DNA from: an uncultured Bryobacteraceae bacterium
GTDB taxonomy: Bacteria > Acidobacteriota > Terriglobia > Bryobacterales > Bryobacteraceae
Direction: 5' to 3'
Length of the DNA: 64,000 nucleotides
Assembly: GCA_937924525.1 (NCBI GenBank)
Contig: CALDSU010000014.1
Coordinates: 1-64,000 of the forward strand
Each line of letters starts with the position of its first letter. Positions within the stretch are counted from its first letter, which is position 1. A program made the position numbers and the translations under genes. Under the pieces are notes generated by a model. The model made no database searches and was not told where the DNA came from. It saw only the letters and a list, made by a program, of their open reading frames with translations. Below, one piece after another: positions 28,564-37,218 of the stretch.

Positions 28564-31533
28564 ATGCGGAGTTCCAGTTCTTTGGCGCTTGCCTTTCTGG
28601 GTTTTTGGCTCTCATCGTGCGGGCGGTCGCCTTCGGCCGGCGCCCTCTCCCCCCAGGAGTCGTTGAAAGCGATGCAACTCAGCGAGGACTTCCGGGTCGA
28701 GTTGTTCGCCGCGGAACCCGATGTGGTCGACCCGGTCGACCTGGCCTTCGACGAGTTCGGCAGGGTTTACGTAGCCGAGATGCTGGACTACCCCGACGAT
28801 CCTCCGCCGGGCAAGCCGCCCCGTTCCCGCATCCGCCTGCTCGAAGACGCCGACGGGGACGGCAAGTTCGAAAAGAACACGATCTTCGCCGATCAGGTGC
28901 TGGAGGTCGCCGGCCTGATGCCGTTTCGGGGCGGTCTGCTGGTGCCCTCGGCGCCGGACATCCTGTTCATGAAAGACACCGATGGCGACGGCAAAGCGGA
29001 TGTCCGGGAGGTTTGGTACACCGGGTTTCCGAAAGTCAACCCCGAGGGCCGAATCACCAATTTCCGCTACAATATCGACAACTGGGTATACGCCGCGAAC
29101 AACGGGGCGAACGGCACCATCCTGTCAAAGATCAACCCGCAGCATCCGCCAGTGCTGGTGCGGGGCGCGGACTTCCGCTTCGATCCCATCCGGCACCGCG
29201 CCGAGCCCGCCTCCGGACCCACGCAGTACGGAATGGCGATCGATAACTGGGGCAACCGTTTCCTGACTCAGAACACGGTCCATGTCCGCCATGCCGTGGT
29301 GCCCATGCAATACCTGCTGCGAGCGCCGCTGTTGGACGCGGGGGACGTGTCGTTGAACATTTACAAGTATGAGGCGGCGCAGGCTAAGGTGTACCCGCTG
29401 ACCAAGCCGCAGGAATGGCGCGAGAAACGCACCCGGCTCCGCCAGGCGCGCTACGACGAGAACAAGCTCAACCGGATCGAGCAGGTGGGCGGCTACTTCA
29501 CCGCGGCCACGGGCGGCACGATTTACAACGGCGACGTCTTCCCGGAGGAGTACGTGGGCAACCTGTTCACCGGCGAGGTGAACGGCAACCTGATTCACCG
29601 CGACATCCTGACGCCGGACGGCGTCACATTCCGCGCGGCGCCCGCCCGCGAAGGCGTCGAATTCCTGGCTTCCACGGACGTGTGGTTCCGGCCCTGCAAC
29701 TTCGCCAACGCGCCCGACGGGTTGCTGTATTTCGCCGACATTTACCGCGAGTTCATCGAAACGCCCGAGTCCATTCCCGAGGAAATCAAGAAGGGAATGA
29801 ATTTCTACAGCGGGGATACGCTGGGCCGCATTTACCGCCTGGTCCCCAAGCAACCGCGCAGGCAGCGCAGCCTGAGGACCAACCTCGGCCGCCTGCCGGT
29901 GGCGGAACTGGTCCGCGAACTGGAGAGTACAAACGGCTGGAACCGGTTCACCGCGCAGCGCCTGATTGTGGAGCGGCAGGACAACAGCGCCGCGCCACAC
30001 CTCAAGGAACTGGCGGCGAAATCGAAGAGCCCGCTGGGCCGGATGCACGCTCTGTGGACGCTCCACGGACTGGAGGCGCTGGAAGCGCCGCAGGTCGAAG
30101 CCGCTTTGCGGGATCCGCATCCCGGGGTGCGGGAACAGGCCATCCGCATGGCGGAGCGCTTCCTCCCGGCGCTTGGTCCGGCGCTGCTGCGCATGGCCAA
30201 AGATCCCGAAATTCGCGTGCGGTATCAACTGGCGTTCACCTTGGGCGAGCTGCGCCAGGGAGACAGTCTGCCGCTGCCGGTGTTGCATACGTTGGCGGAC
30301 CTGGCAGCGGCGCACCAGCATGACAAATGGTTCCAGAAAGCCGTGTTAAGCTCCGTCGCGGGCAGCCCCGCGGAGTTCCTGCCGCTGCTCGTGTCGCGCC
30401 GCCAGTCCGGTTTGCTGCCGCAACTGGCGGCGTTGATCGGCGCCCGCGGCAAGCCGGCGGAGATCGGCCAGCTGCTGAGGGCGGTTTCGTCCTCGCCGGA
30501 GCCGGGTCCCGCGCTGGCGGGACTCGCCCGCGGCTTGCGCCTGAGCGGCGCCCGCAAGCTCTCCGTGCCCTCCGCCGAACCCCTGCTGGGACGTCTGTTC
30601 GCTCACCCCGACGGGAAGATCCAGGACGCCGCCTGGGAGGTGGCGCGCTACCTCGCCATGCCAAACCTGATCAATGCCGCGTTCCGGGAAGCCGTTGACG
30701 AGCAGACTGCGCCGGAGCGCAGGGCGCGGGCGCTGCGGGCGCTCCGGGGCGCGGATTTCGCCGCGGTGCAGCCGGTGACGGCCAAAGTGCTGGCGTCGCC
30801 CGCGCCCGCTGCGGTCCAGGTGGCGGCCATCGAGTGTCTGGCCTCATTCGAGGATCCCGGGGTTCCTGCCGCGCTGTTGGCGAACTGGCCAGCCTACGCG
30901 CCGGACGCCCGCACCAGGACCGTCGCCGCGCTGCTCACTTCCCAGGCCAGGATTGACGCGCTGCTGGAGGCGCTCAATCGCGGCGACATCGAAGTCGCGG
31001 CCCTCGACCTCGCCGCCCGCGCCCGCCTCCTCGAAACCGGAGAGCGCGCCCGCAAGCTGCTGCGCGCCCAGGAAGGCGACCGGATGAAGGTGGTCGAGGC
31101 GTACCGGGAAGCCACCACGCTCCCCGGCAACGTGGAGCGGGGCAAAGTTCTTTTTGAGGAAAACTGCGCCCGCTGTCATATGCCGCGCCGCGAGGGCGGC
31201 CGCATCGGTCCGGACCTGTCCGGCGTCAACAATAAGTCGAAAGAGGAATTGCTGACCTCCATCCTGCACCCCAGCTATGCCATCGATCCCCGGTATACGA
31301 ACTACATCGTCACCACCCGGGACGGCCACATGTACGACGGGGTGATCGCGCACGAAACCCCCGCCGTGCTGACCCTCCGGGGCGGCACCGAAGAAGGCGA
31401 CCAGGCGATCCTGCGCAAGAACATCGCCGAGATCCGCGCTTCCACCATTTCGCTGATGCCGGAGGACTTCGAGAAGACGATCAGCAAACAGGGCTTTGCC
31501 GACCTTCTGGCCTATCTGCGTGCGGGGCTGTAG
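28564..31533 (+). CDS. PVC-type membrane dehydrogenase: beta-propeller, HEAT repeats, cytochrome c
   Basis: A 989-residue lipoprotein with lipobox FWLSSCGRS (Cys 19). Residues about 40-420 form a sugar-dehydrogenase-like propeller (TIGR02604) with YVAEMLDYPDDPPPGKPPRS and NRFLTQNTVHVRHAV. Residues 420-800 are HEAT-type helical repeats. The last 150 residues carry a haem c site CARCH (near residue 866) in the TIGR02603 context GRIGPDLSGV, with a distal Met in ISLMPEDF. Such proteins are thought to oxidise sugars or alcohols in the periplasm and pass electrons to a cytochrome chain, but no substrate has been shown. Confidence 0.85.
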   Translation: MRSSSSLALAFLGFWLSSCGRSPSAGALSPQESLKAMQLSEDFRVELFAAEPDVVDPVDLAFDEFGRVYVAEMLDYPDDPPPGKPPRSRIRLLEDADGDGKFEKNTIFADQVLEVAGLMPFRGGLLVPSAPDILFMKDTDGDGKADVREVWYTGFPKVNPEGRITNFRYNIDNWVYAANNGANGTILSKINPQHPPVLVRGADFRFDPIRHRAEPASGPTQYGMAIDNWGNRFLTQNTVHVRHAVVPMQYLLRAPLLDAGDVSLNIYKYEAAQAKVYPLTKPQEWREKRTRLRQARYDENKLNRIEQVGGYFTAATGGTIYNGDVFPEEYVGNLFTGEVNGNLIHRDILTPDGVTFRAAPAREGVEFLASTDVWFRPCNFANAPDGLLYFADIYREFIETPESIPEEIKKGMNFYSGDTLGRIYRLVPKQPRRQRSLRTNLGRLPVAELVRELESTNGWNRFTAQRLIVERQDNSAAPHLKELAAKSKSPLGRMHALWTLHGLEALEAPQVEAALRDPHPGVREQAIRMAERFLPALGPALLRMAKDPEIRVRYQLAFTLGELRQGDSLPLPVLHTLADLAAAHQHDKWFQKAVLSSVAGSPAEFLPLLVSRRQSGLLPQLAALIGARGKPAEIGQLLRAVSSSPEPGPALAGLARGLRLSGARKLSVPSAEPLLGRLFAHPDGKIQDAAWEVARYLAMPNLINAAFREAVDEQTAPERRARALRALRGADFAAVQPVTAKVLASPAPAAVQVAAIECLASFEDPGVPAALLANWPAYAPDARTRTVAALLTSQARIDALLEALNRGDIEVAALDLAARARLLETGERARKLLRAQEGDRMKVVEAYREATTLPGNVERGKVLFEENCARCHMPRREGGRIGPDLSGVNNKSKEELLTSILHPSYAIDPRYTNYIVTTRDGHMYDGVIAHETPAVLTLRGGTEEGDQAILRKNIAEIRASTISLMPEDFEKTISKQGFADLLAYLRAGL

Positions 31534-31599
31534 AGCCGGTCCGGGCCGGGGCTTCGCTCCGGCGCAAAGGGGGAGTACACTGCCGGGCAGAGGTATCGG

Positions 31600-32523
31600 A
31601 TGACGCCCTCCCGCCGGGAATTCTTCGCCGCCGGGGCGCTGGCCGCAGCAGCCCCGGCGCCGGCTTCGGCCGCCTCGCCGCTCCCCACCGTTTCGTTCGG
31701 ATCCGCCCGGGTGACGCGCCTGATCGTGGGTTCGAATCCCTTGTACGGTTATTCCCACTTCAACCAGATCCTGGACCGCCACATGCGGGACTGGATGACG
31801 GCCGAGCGGCGCCGCGAAACGGTTCAGCGCGCGCTGGCTGCGGGCGTCAACACTTGGCAGACCCACTGGAGCGCGCTGTCGATGGAAGATTGTGACGCGC
31901 TCCGCGCCGCCCAGCCGGGCTTGAACTGGTTTCTGCTGAGCATGCGCGAACTGCACCGCAGCCCCGCGCTGCTGGCGGAAGCCGTCCGCCGCAAGCCCCT
32001 TGGCATCGCCCATCACGGCAACATGACTGACGACCTGTTCCGGCAAGGGCGCAGCCACGAGGTCCGTGAGTTCACCAAACGCGTGCGGCAGACCGGGGTG
32101 CTGGTGGGGGTCTCCGCGCACAACCCCAGGGTGATCGAAACGATCGAGGAGCAGAACTGGGATGTCGATTACTACATGACCTGCTTCTACCAGGTCAGCC
32201 GCACGCGCGAGGAGCTCCGGGCGCTGTGCAACGGAGAAGCGCCCCTGGGCGAAACCTACCTGGAGCGCGATCCCGACCGCATGGCGTCCGTCATCCGCAT
32301 GACCAGGAAGCCGTGCCTGGCGTTTAAGATCCTGGGCGCGGGGCGGGCCGGGTTCAGCGGCGAGCAGGTGGAGCGCGCCATCCGGTTCGCCTTCGCGCAC
32401 ATCAAGCCCAGCGACGCGGTGATCGTGGGCATGTACCCCCGCTTCAAGGACGAACCGGAAGAGAACGCCGACATCGTCCGGCGGGTGCTGGCGGGCGGCG
32501 GCGCTTCTCCGGCGACCTCCTGA
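31600..32523 (+). CDS. Tat-exported aldo/keto reductase-like barrel protein
   Basis: A 307-residue protein with a twin-arginine start (SRREFFAAGALAAAA). The body reads like a TIM barrel: VTRLIVGSNPLYGY as first strand and loop, ETVQRALAAGVNTW, GVLVGVSAHNPRVIETI and SDAVIVGMYP. This is the layout of aldo/keto-reductase-related barrels, but the family Asp/Tyr/Lys/His set was not matched with confidence. It follows the cytochrome lipoprotein by 66 bases and may be exported with it. The substrate is unknown. Confidence 0.5.
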   Translation: MTPSRREFFAAGALAAAAPAPASAASPLPTVSFGSARVTRLIVGSNPLYGYSHFNQILDRHMRDWMTAERRRETVQRALAAGVNTWQTHWSALSMEDCDALRAAQPGLNWFLLSMRELHRSPALLAEAVRRKPLGIAHHGNMTDDLFRQGRSHEVREFTKRVRQTGVLVGVSAHNPRVIETIEEQNWDVDYYMTCFYQVSRTREELRALCNGEAPLGETYLERDPDRMASVIRMTRKPCLAFKILGAGRAGFSGEQVERAIRFAFAHIKPSDAVIVGMYPRFKDEPEENADIVRRVLAGGGASPATS

Positions 32524-32623
32524 AGGCGCGGACGGGAGCCTTCGCGCAGCGGCGGGCGCCGGACGCGCCGGCCCGGGCGAAGGATCTGGTATCTTCAAAG
32601 TCTGGGAGTTTTTTCCCGCCAAA

Positions 32624-33088
32624 ATGATGAGCTCACCCAGCAACCAGCCGGAACGGATTGTGTTCCATGAACTGACCGAGGCCTACCTCCAAGCCGAGCG
32701 GGACCGCGAGGCGCTGCGCCGGCGGCATGGCCTGACGCTGGTCAGCGAGCAGGACGACGGCACGGGCATCCACCGCCTGCCGGAGGGAGTGTTCGGATTC
32801 ACCTACGCGCCTTGTCTCAGCGATTCGCCGCTGTTCCGGAAGACCGGCTTGCGCGCGTTTGAGGTGCACAAGCACTCGGGGGACGAGTTCGTCATCGGGT
32901 TTGTGGACCCGGCGAGCGCGGAAAGCCTGAAGTCGGCCGCTGAGGCTTTCGAGTTAGACCTTTTTCCAGGACCGGAGGCGACCGCCACCCAGATTGTCGA
33001 GGTGCCCATGTCGCGCGTGCTGCATTATAAGCTCCACTCGCAGCGCGAGTTCGGCGCTTTGCATCTGCGCGTCAGCCCGGCGCGGTAA
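32624..33088 (+). CDS. hypothetical protein directly upstream of glycogen synthase
   Basis: A 154-residue soluble protein with no signal peptide. It has a helical N-terminus (FHELTEAYLQAERDREALRRRHGL) and a mixed alpha/beta body containing FEVHKHSGDEFVIGFV and VPMSRVLHYKLHSQREFGALHL. The C-terminal motif has two histidines and a serine. I do not recognise the family. It lies 8 bases before glgA on the same strand, so it is likely in the same transcript. A GGGAG site precedes the ATG pair. Confidence 0.5.
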   Translation: MMSSPSNQPERIVFHELTEAYLQAERDREALRRRHGLTLVSEQDDGTGIHRLPEGVFGFTYAPCLSDSPLFRKTGLRAFEVHKHSGDEFVIGFVDPASAESLKSAAEAFELDLFPGPEATATQIVEVPMSRVLHYKLHSQREFGALHLRVSPAR

Positions 33089-33096
33089 CCGAACGC

Positions 33097-34533
33097 ATGG
33101 CGCGAATTCTCATGGCGGCCTCCGAGGCCAGCCCCTTCGCCAAGACCGGCGGACTGGCCGATGTGTTAGGCGCCTTGCCGCAGGCGCTCGCGCGCCGCCG
33201 CCATGAGGTCGCGGTGTTGCTCCCCCGGTATCGCTCCGTGGCCCTGGACAGCGCCGTGCGAGTTGCCGACCCGTTCCCCATCTGGCTGGCCCGCAGGTTC
33301 TATCCGGCTACCTTGTGGCGGCTGGAGCGGGGCGGGGTCCTCTATTACTTCGTCGATTTCCCGCCTGCCTTCGACCGGGACGGTTATTACAGCGGCCGCG
33401 ATGGGGATTTCCCGGACAACCATGTCCGTTTCGCGCTCCTGAGCCGGGCGGCGCTGGAACTGGTCCGGTCCATCTTCCGGCCGGAGGTCATCCACTGCCA
33501 CGACTGGCAGACCGGTCTCGTGCCGGCGTATTTGCGGGGCCGGTTCGCGCTGGATCCGACGTTCGCCGGTCTGCGCACGCTGTTCACGATTCACAACCTC
33601 GGCTACCAGGGCTTCTTTCCCATGGCGGTCTGGACGGACCTGGACCTGGAAGCCAGCCAATTGACCATGTACGGCGCCGAACTGAACGGGGGACTCAGCT
33701 TCCTCAAGGCGGGCATCTTCTACGCCGACGCGATCAGCACGGTCAGTCCGGGCTATGCGCGTGAAATCCAGACTCCGGCTCTCGGCTTTGGTCTGGACGG
33801 CCTGCTGCGCGCCCGCGCCGATTCCCTCTCCGGCATCGTAAATGGCGTCGATTACCAGGAGTGGAATCCGGAAACCGACCCGCATATCGCCGCCAACTAT
33901 TCGGATGCCGACCTGTCCGGGAAGCGGATCTGTAAGCAGGACCTGCTCCAAACGTTTGGACTGCCGGCGGATGACCTCAACATTCCCGTGGCCGGCATGG
34001 TGACCCGGTTCGCTCCCCAGAAGGGCATTGATCTGATTCGCGCGGTGGCGGAAGACGTCATCGCCGCGGGAGTCAAACTGGTCGTGCTCGGCAGCGGCGA
34101 AAGCGACGACGAGCGCTTCTTCCGGGATTTGGCGCGCCGGCATCCCCGCAGCGTGGGCGTCTGGATCGGATTCGACAATCGCCGCGCCCATCAGGTGGAG
34201 GCGGGGGCGGATCTGTTTCTGATGCCCAGCCGGTACGAGCCGTGCGGGCTGAACCAGATCTACAGCCTCCGTTATGGGACGCTCCCGATTGTCCGCGCCA
34301 CCGGCGGGTTGGATGATACCGTCCGGGAGGGTACTGGCTTTAAGTTTTGGGATTTCTCCGCTTGGGCGTTTTGGGAAGCGATCCGCTACGCCCTGCGGGT
34401 GTTTCAGGATCGCGAGCGGTGGACGGCCATGATGCGGAACGCCATGCGCGAAGATTTCTCCTGGGACCACTCGGCGGCGGAGTACGAGGCGCTGTACCAC
34501 CAACTGCTCCGCCAGGCGCGGCCGGCTGGCTGA
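33097..34533 (+). CDS. glgA: glycogen synthase (ADP-glucose type)
   Basis: A 478-residue GT5 enzyme that elongates alpha-1,4-glucan from ADP-glucose. The ADP-glucose motif KTGGL is at residues 16-20, following MARILMAASEASPF. Later blocks are HDWQTGLVPAY, FTIHNLGYQGFFP and FAPQKGIDL. The C-terminal donor-site region has PSRYEPCGLNQIYSLRYGT and TGGLDDTV. The length matches bacterial GlgA (about 480). glgB, glgC and glgP are not in the window. Confidence 0.93.
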   Translation: MARILMAASEASPFAKTGGLADVLGALPQALARRRHEVAVLLPRYRSVALDSAVRVADPFPIWLARRFYPATLWRLERGGVLYYFVDFPPAFDRDGYYSGRDGDFPDNHVRFALLSRAALELVRSIFRPEVIHCHDWQTGLVPAYLRGRFALDPTFAGLRTLFTIHNLGYQGFFPMAVWTDLDLEASQLTMYGAELNGGLSFLKAGIFYADAISTVSPGYAREIQTPALGFGLDGLLRARADSLSGIVNGVDYQEWNPETDPHIAANYSDADLSGKRICKQDLLQTFGLPADDLNIPVAGMVTRFAPQKGIDLIRAVAEDVIAAGVKLVVLGSGESDDERFFRDLARRHPRSVGVWIGFDNRRAHQVEAGADLFLMPSRYEPCGLNQIYSLRYGTLPIVRATGGLDDTVREGTGFKFWDFSAWAFWEAIRYALRVFQDRERWTAMMRNAMREDFSWDHSAAEYEALYHQLLRQARPAG

Positions 34534-34602
34534 ATCCTTCGGCTCGTGCCAGCATCTGTATGAAAGGCAAGGCTTAGCTTTTGCGCATTGGGAGGGCCAT
34601 GA

Positions 34603-34932
34603 ATGGCGAGTGAACATACGCTTCATTTCACGGACGCAGGTTTTGATCAAGACGTACTGAGCTCATCGGAGCCCGTGCTAGTGGACTTCTGGGCGGAGTG
34701 GTGCGGTCCCTGCCGGCAGATGTCTCCGACGATCGATCTGATCGCCCAGGAGTACGCCGGGCGGGTCAAGGTGGGCAAGTTGAACGTGGACCATAACGGA
34801 CAGACGGCGATGCGCTACAACATCCGCGGCATCCCCACCCTGTTGCTGTTCAAGGGCGGTAAGGTGGTCGACCAGCGGGTCGGCGCGATGGGCAAGTCGG
34901 AAGTCCAGAAAATGCTGGACGCTCACCTCTAA
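34603..34932 (+). CDS. trxA: thioredoxin
   Basis: A 109-residue cytosolic thioredoxin with the active site WCGPC at residues 33-37, the preceding DFWAE, and the cis-proline loop RGIPTLLLF. The end (AMGKSEVQKMLDAHL) is that of the classical TrxA. A GGGAGGG ribosome-binding site precedes the ATG. It is 69 bases after glgA and convergent with the sugar isomerase gene. It reduces disulfides using electrons from thioredoxin reductase. Confidence 0.93.
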   Translation: MASEHTLHFTDAGFDQDVLSSSEPVLVDFWAEWCGPCRQMSPTIDLIAQEYAGRVKVGKLNVDHNGQTAMRYNIRGIPTLLLFKGGKVVDQRVGAMGKSEVQKMLDAHL

Positions 34933-34945
34933 GATCATCTTCGAG

Positions 34946-34978
34946 GGGCCGGCGGCGAGCGCTTCCTCCTGCCGGCCC
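34946..34978. terminator. possible bidirectional hairpin between convergent genes
   Basis: GGGCCGGC (34946-34953) and GCCGGCCC (34971-34978) form an 8-bp perfect stem with a 17-base loop between trxA and the isomerase gene, which converge here. No T-run follows, so this is a weak terminator candidate. Confidence 0.3.
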
Positions 34979-35003
34979 GCGCAGCCTTCTCCACGCCAGC
35001 CAT

Positions 35004-35864
35004 TCAAACCGCAGCCAAGGTCTGGTTGAGCTTTTTCAGCAAGCCGGGGATGGCGGTGCGCGCGTCCTCTTTACTTTCGTATTCCAGGGCGGCGTATCCG
35101 CGGTATCCGGCGGCGGCCAGCAGGCGGGCCACCCTCGGCCAGTCGCAAGGCTCTACCTTCCCATCCGCGCCGCGCACCTCCACCTTCATCTGCACATTCA
35201 CCGCGTACGGCGCGCACATTTCCATCTGGGCGTACGCGTCCCGGCGAAAGTTGCCCGAATCCAGGTTGATGCCCACCCAGGGCGAATCCGTCTTCCGGAC
35301 GATCTCGACAATGCGCTCCGCGCGCTCGGTGATGCCCCCGTGGTTCTCCAGGCCCAGGATGACGCCCTTGCGTCCGGCGTAGTCGGCGGCCCGCTTCAGA
35401 ACCTCCACCACCCATCCCACCGCCTGGTCTTCTGTCGCGCCCTGGGGAACCACGCCGCCAAACACGCGAATATGGCCAGCCCCGAGTTTTTCGGCCACGT
35501 CAACCCACCGTTGGATGCCCGCGGCTTCGGCTGCTTGCGCCTCCGGCGTCGGACGGCACATGTCGGACCGCACCGAGATGCTGTAGAGATGCACTCCCGC
35601 GCGGTAAGCATGGCGCTTCAGCGGCAGCAGAAACCCGTCGGAAGTGTCGGGGAACCAGTAGACGGTCAGGTCGAGCCCGGCGACGTCGTGGGCGACGCAA
35701 ACGTCGGCCAGGTCCGCGTAGGACATGACTTTACTTTCCAGTTCCTTCCGAAACGAGTACGCGCACAGGGCCGAGCGCAGGCGGGTTTTGCCTCCCGCGG
35801 CAGGCGCGGCGGCCAGCGGCGCGGCCGCGCCGGCGCTTACGGCGATCCATAGTCTTCGAGTCAT
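35004..35864 (-). CDS. exported sugar phosphate isomerase/epimerase-like barrel
   Basis: A 286-residue xylose-isomerase-like TIM-barrel protein (AP_endonuc_2 superfamily) with an exported N-terminus ([22 protein letters not shown]). Recognisable strands are DVCVAHDVAGLDLTVYWFP, ILGLENHGGIT (metal-binding Glu and His) and WVGINLDSGNFR (metal-binding Asp). Proteins like this epimerise or isomerise sugars in catabolic clusters. The start overlaps the queE stop by four bases (ATGA), an odd neighbour for a sugar enzyme. A longer frame upstream overlaps queE and is rejected. Confidence 0.7.
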   Translation of the reverse strand: MTRRLWIAVSAGAAAPLAAAPAAGGKTRLRSALCAYSFRKELESKVMSYADLADVCVAHDVAGLDLTVYWFPDTSDGFLLPLKRHAYRAGVHLYSISVRSDMCRPTPEAQAAEAAGIQRWVDVAEKLGAGHIRVFGGVVPQGATEDQAVGWVVEVLKRAADYAGRKGVILGLENHGGITERAERIVEIVRKTDSPWVGINLDSGNFRRDAYAQMEMCAPYAVNVQMKVEVRGADGKVEPCDWPRVARLLAAAGYRGYAALEYESKEDARTAIPGLLKKLNQTLAAV

Positions 35865-36532
35865 AGGCCTCTCCGGTTTCCCCACAAGTCTACATGCAAG
35901 CGGGGACTGAAACGAAAGCCTTCCCGCTTGCAGATCTCGGCCAGCCACAGACTGCGTTCATGCAGCACGACCGCATCCGTGCCTTCCGGCATCAGCACCA
36001 CCCGGTCCGGGAACGCTTTCAGCGAGGCGGTCAGCGCCACAACTTCGCCGATGTCCTCCGGCTGGCGGATCACGAATTTCAACTGATATTCGTAGCGGCT
36101 GATGAGTTTCCGCAGGACTTCGGGCTGCATCCGCAGGCGGTCGTGCGCCGCCGCCCAGCGTCCCTCGGGCGTCGAATTCGCCAGTTTCGGGCTCACGCTC
36201 ATCAGGTCGCAGACTACGGGCGCGTATACCGTGCCGGCGGTCTCGATGGTGATGTGATAGCCGCGCTGCCGCAGCGCCTCGGTCAGCGGCGTCACCTCCG
36301 GCGCAATCATCGGTTCGCCGCCCGTGACCACGACATACCGGGCCGGATGCGCGCCCGCGGCCGCGATCACCGCCTCGACGGCCATCTCCTCGCCCTCCGG
36401 CTCCCAGGATGTGTACGGCGTGTCGCACCATGCGCAGCGCAGGTTACAGCCGCTCGTGCGGACAAACACCGAGGGCACGCCGACCAGCATGCCCTCTCCC
36501 TGGAGAGAATAGAAAATTTCCGCGATCTTCAT
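35861..36532 (-). CDS. queE: 7-carboxy-7-deazaguanine synthase (radical SAM)
   Basis: A 223-residue radical-SAM enzyme. QueE converts carboxy-tetrahydropterin to 7-carboxy-7-deazaguanine in queuosine synthesis. The [4Fe-4S] motif is [11 protein letters not shown] with Cys at 29, 33 and 36. [19 protein letters not shown] is the typical N-terminus, and VVTGGEPMI is the SAM-binding block. It starts four bases inside the queC stop (ATGA). queD and queF are not in the window. Confidence 0.93.
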   Translation of the reverse strand: MKIAEIFYSLQGEGMLVGVPSVFVRTSGCNLRCAWCDTPYTSWEPEGEEMAVEAVIAAAGAHPARYVVVTGGEPMIAPEVTPLTEALRQRGYHITIETAGTVYAPVVCDLMSVSPKLANSTPEGRWAAAHDRLRMQPEVLRKLISRYEYQLKFVIRQPEDIGEVVALTASLKAFPDRVVLMPEGTDAVVLHERSLWLAEICKREGFRFSPRLHVDLWGNRRGL

Positions 36533-37215
36533 CGAACCGTCCGTAGCGGGTCCGCGACATCGGCCTCCGCGAAGCCTTTGGCGCGCAGCAGGCAGGAATC
36601 GCACGCGCCGCACGGTCGCCCGTCTTCCGCAGGGTCATAGCAGGAATGGGTCAGGCCCGGATCGAGCCCGGCGTCGAGCGCCGTCCGGACGATGTCCGCC
36701 TTCGTCAGTTCCAGCAACGGCGCGTGAATCCGCAACCGTGTTCTCCCTTCCACTCCGGCTTTGGTCGCCAGATTGGCCATCTTCTCAAAAGCTTCGATGA
36801 ATGCGGGCCGACAATCCGGATACCCGGAGTAGTCGAGCGCGTTCACTCCGATGAAAATGTCGGCTGCTTCCAACACCTCGGCCCACGCGAGCGCGAACGC
36901 CAGAAAAATCGTATTCCGGGCTGGCACGTAAGTGATGGGAATCTCCCGGCCCATTTCGGCGGCCGAGCGTCCCTTTGGCACCGCCCAATCGTCGGTGAGG
37001 GCCGAGTGGCCGAATGCCCGCAGATCGATGCGCACGATGCGGTGTTCGGCCACCCCGAGCGCCGCCGCCACCCGTCGGGCGGCTTCCAGTTCGACCCGGT
37101 GCCGTTGGCCATAGTCGAACGACAGCGCATAGCACTGGTAGCCCTGCCGGCGCGCCAGCGCCAGGCAGGTGGAAGAATCCAGGCCTCCACTCAACAAACA
37201 AACGGCCCTTGGCAT
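36529..37215 (-). CDS. queC: 7-cyano-7-deazaguanine synthase
   Basis: A 228-residue PP-loop ATPase that makes preQ0 from 7-carboxy-7-deazaguanine, ammonia and ATP. The PP-loop is [12 protein letters not shown] (residues 5-16). The zinc-binding Cys cluster [17 protein letters not shown] is at the C-terminus. preQ0 is the precursor of queuosine in tRNA and of some DNA deazaguanine modifications. Coupled to queE by a 4-base overlap. Confidence 0.93.
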   Translation of the reverse strand: MPRAVCLLSGGLDSSTCLALARRQGYQCYALSFDYGQRHRVELEAARRVAAALGVAEHRIVRIDLRAFGHSALTDDWAVPKGRSAAEMGREIPITYVPARNTIFLAFALAWAEVLEAADIFIGVNALDYSGYPDCRPAFIEAFEKMANLATKAGVEGRTRLRIHAPLLELTKADIVRTALDAGLDPGLTHSCYDPAEDGRPCGACDSCLLRAKGFAEADVADPLRTVR

Positions 37216-37218
37216 CGC

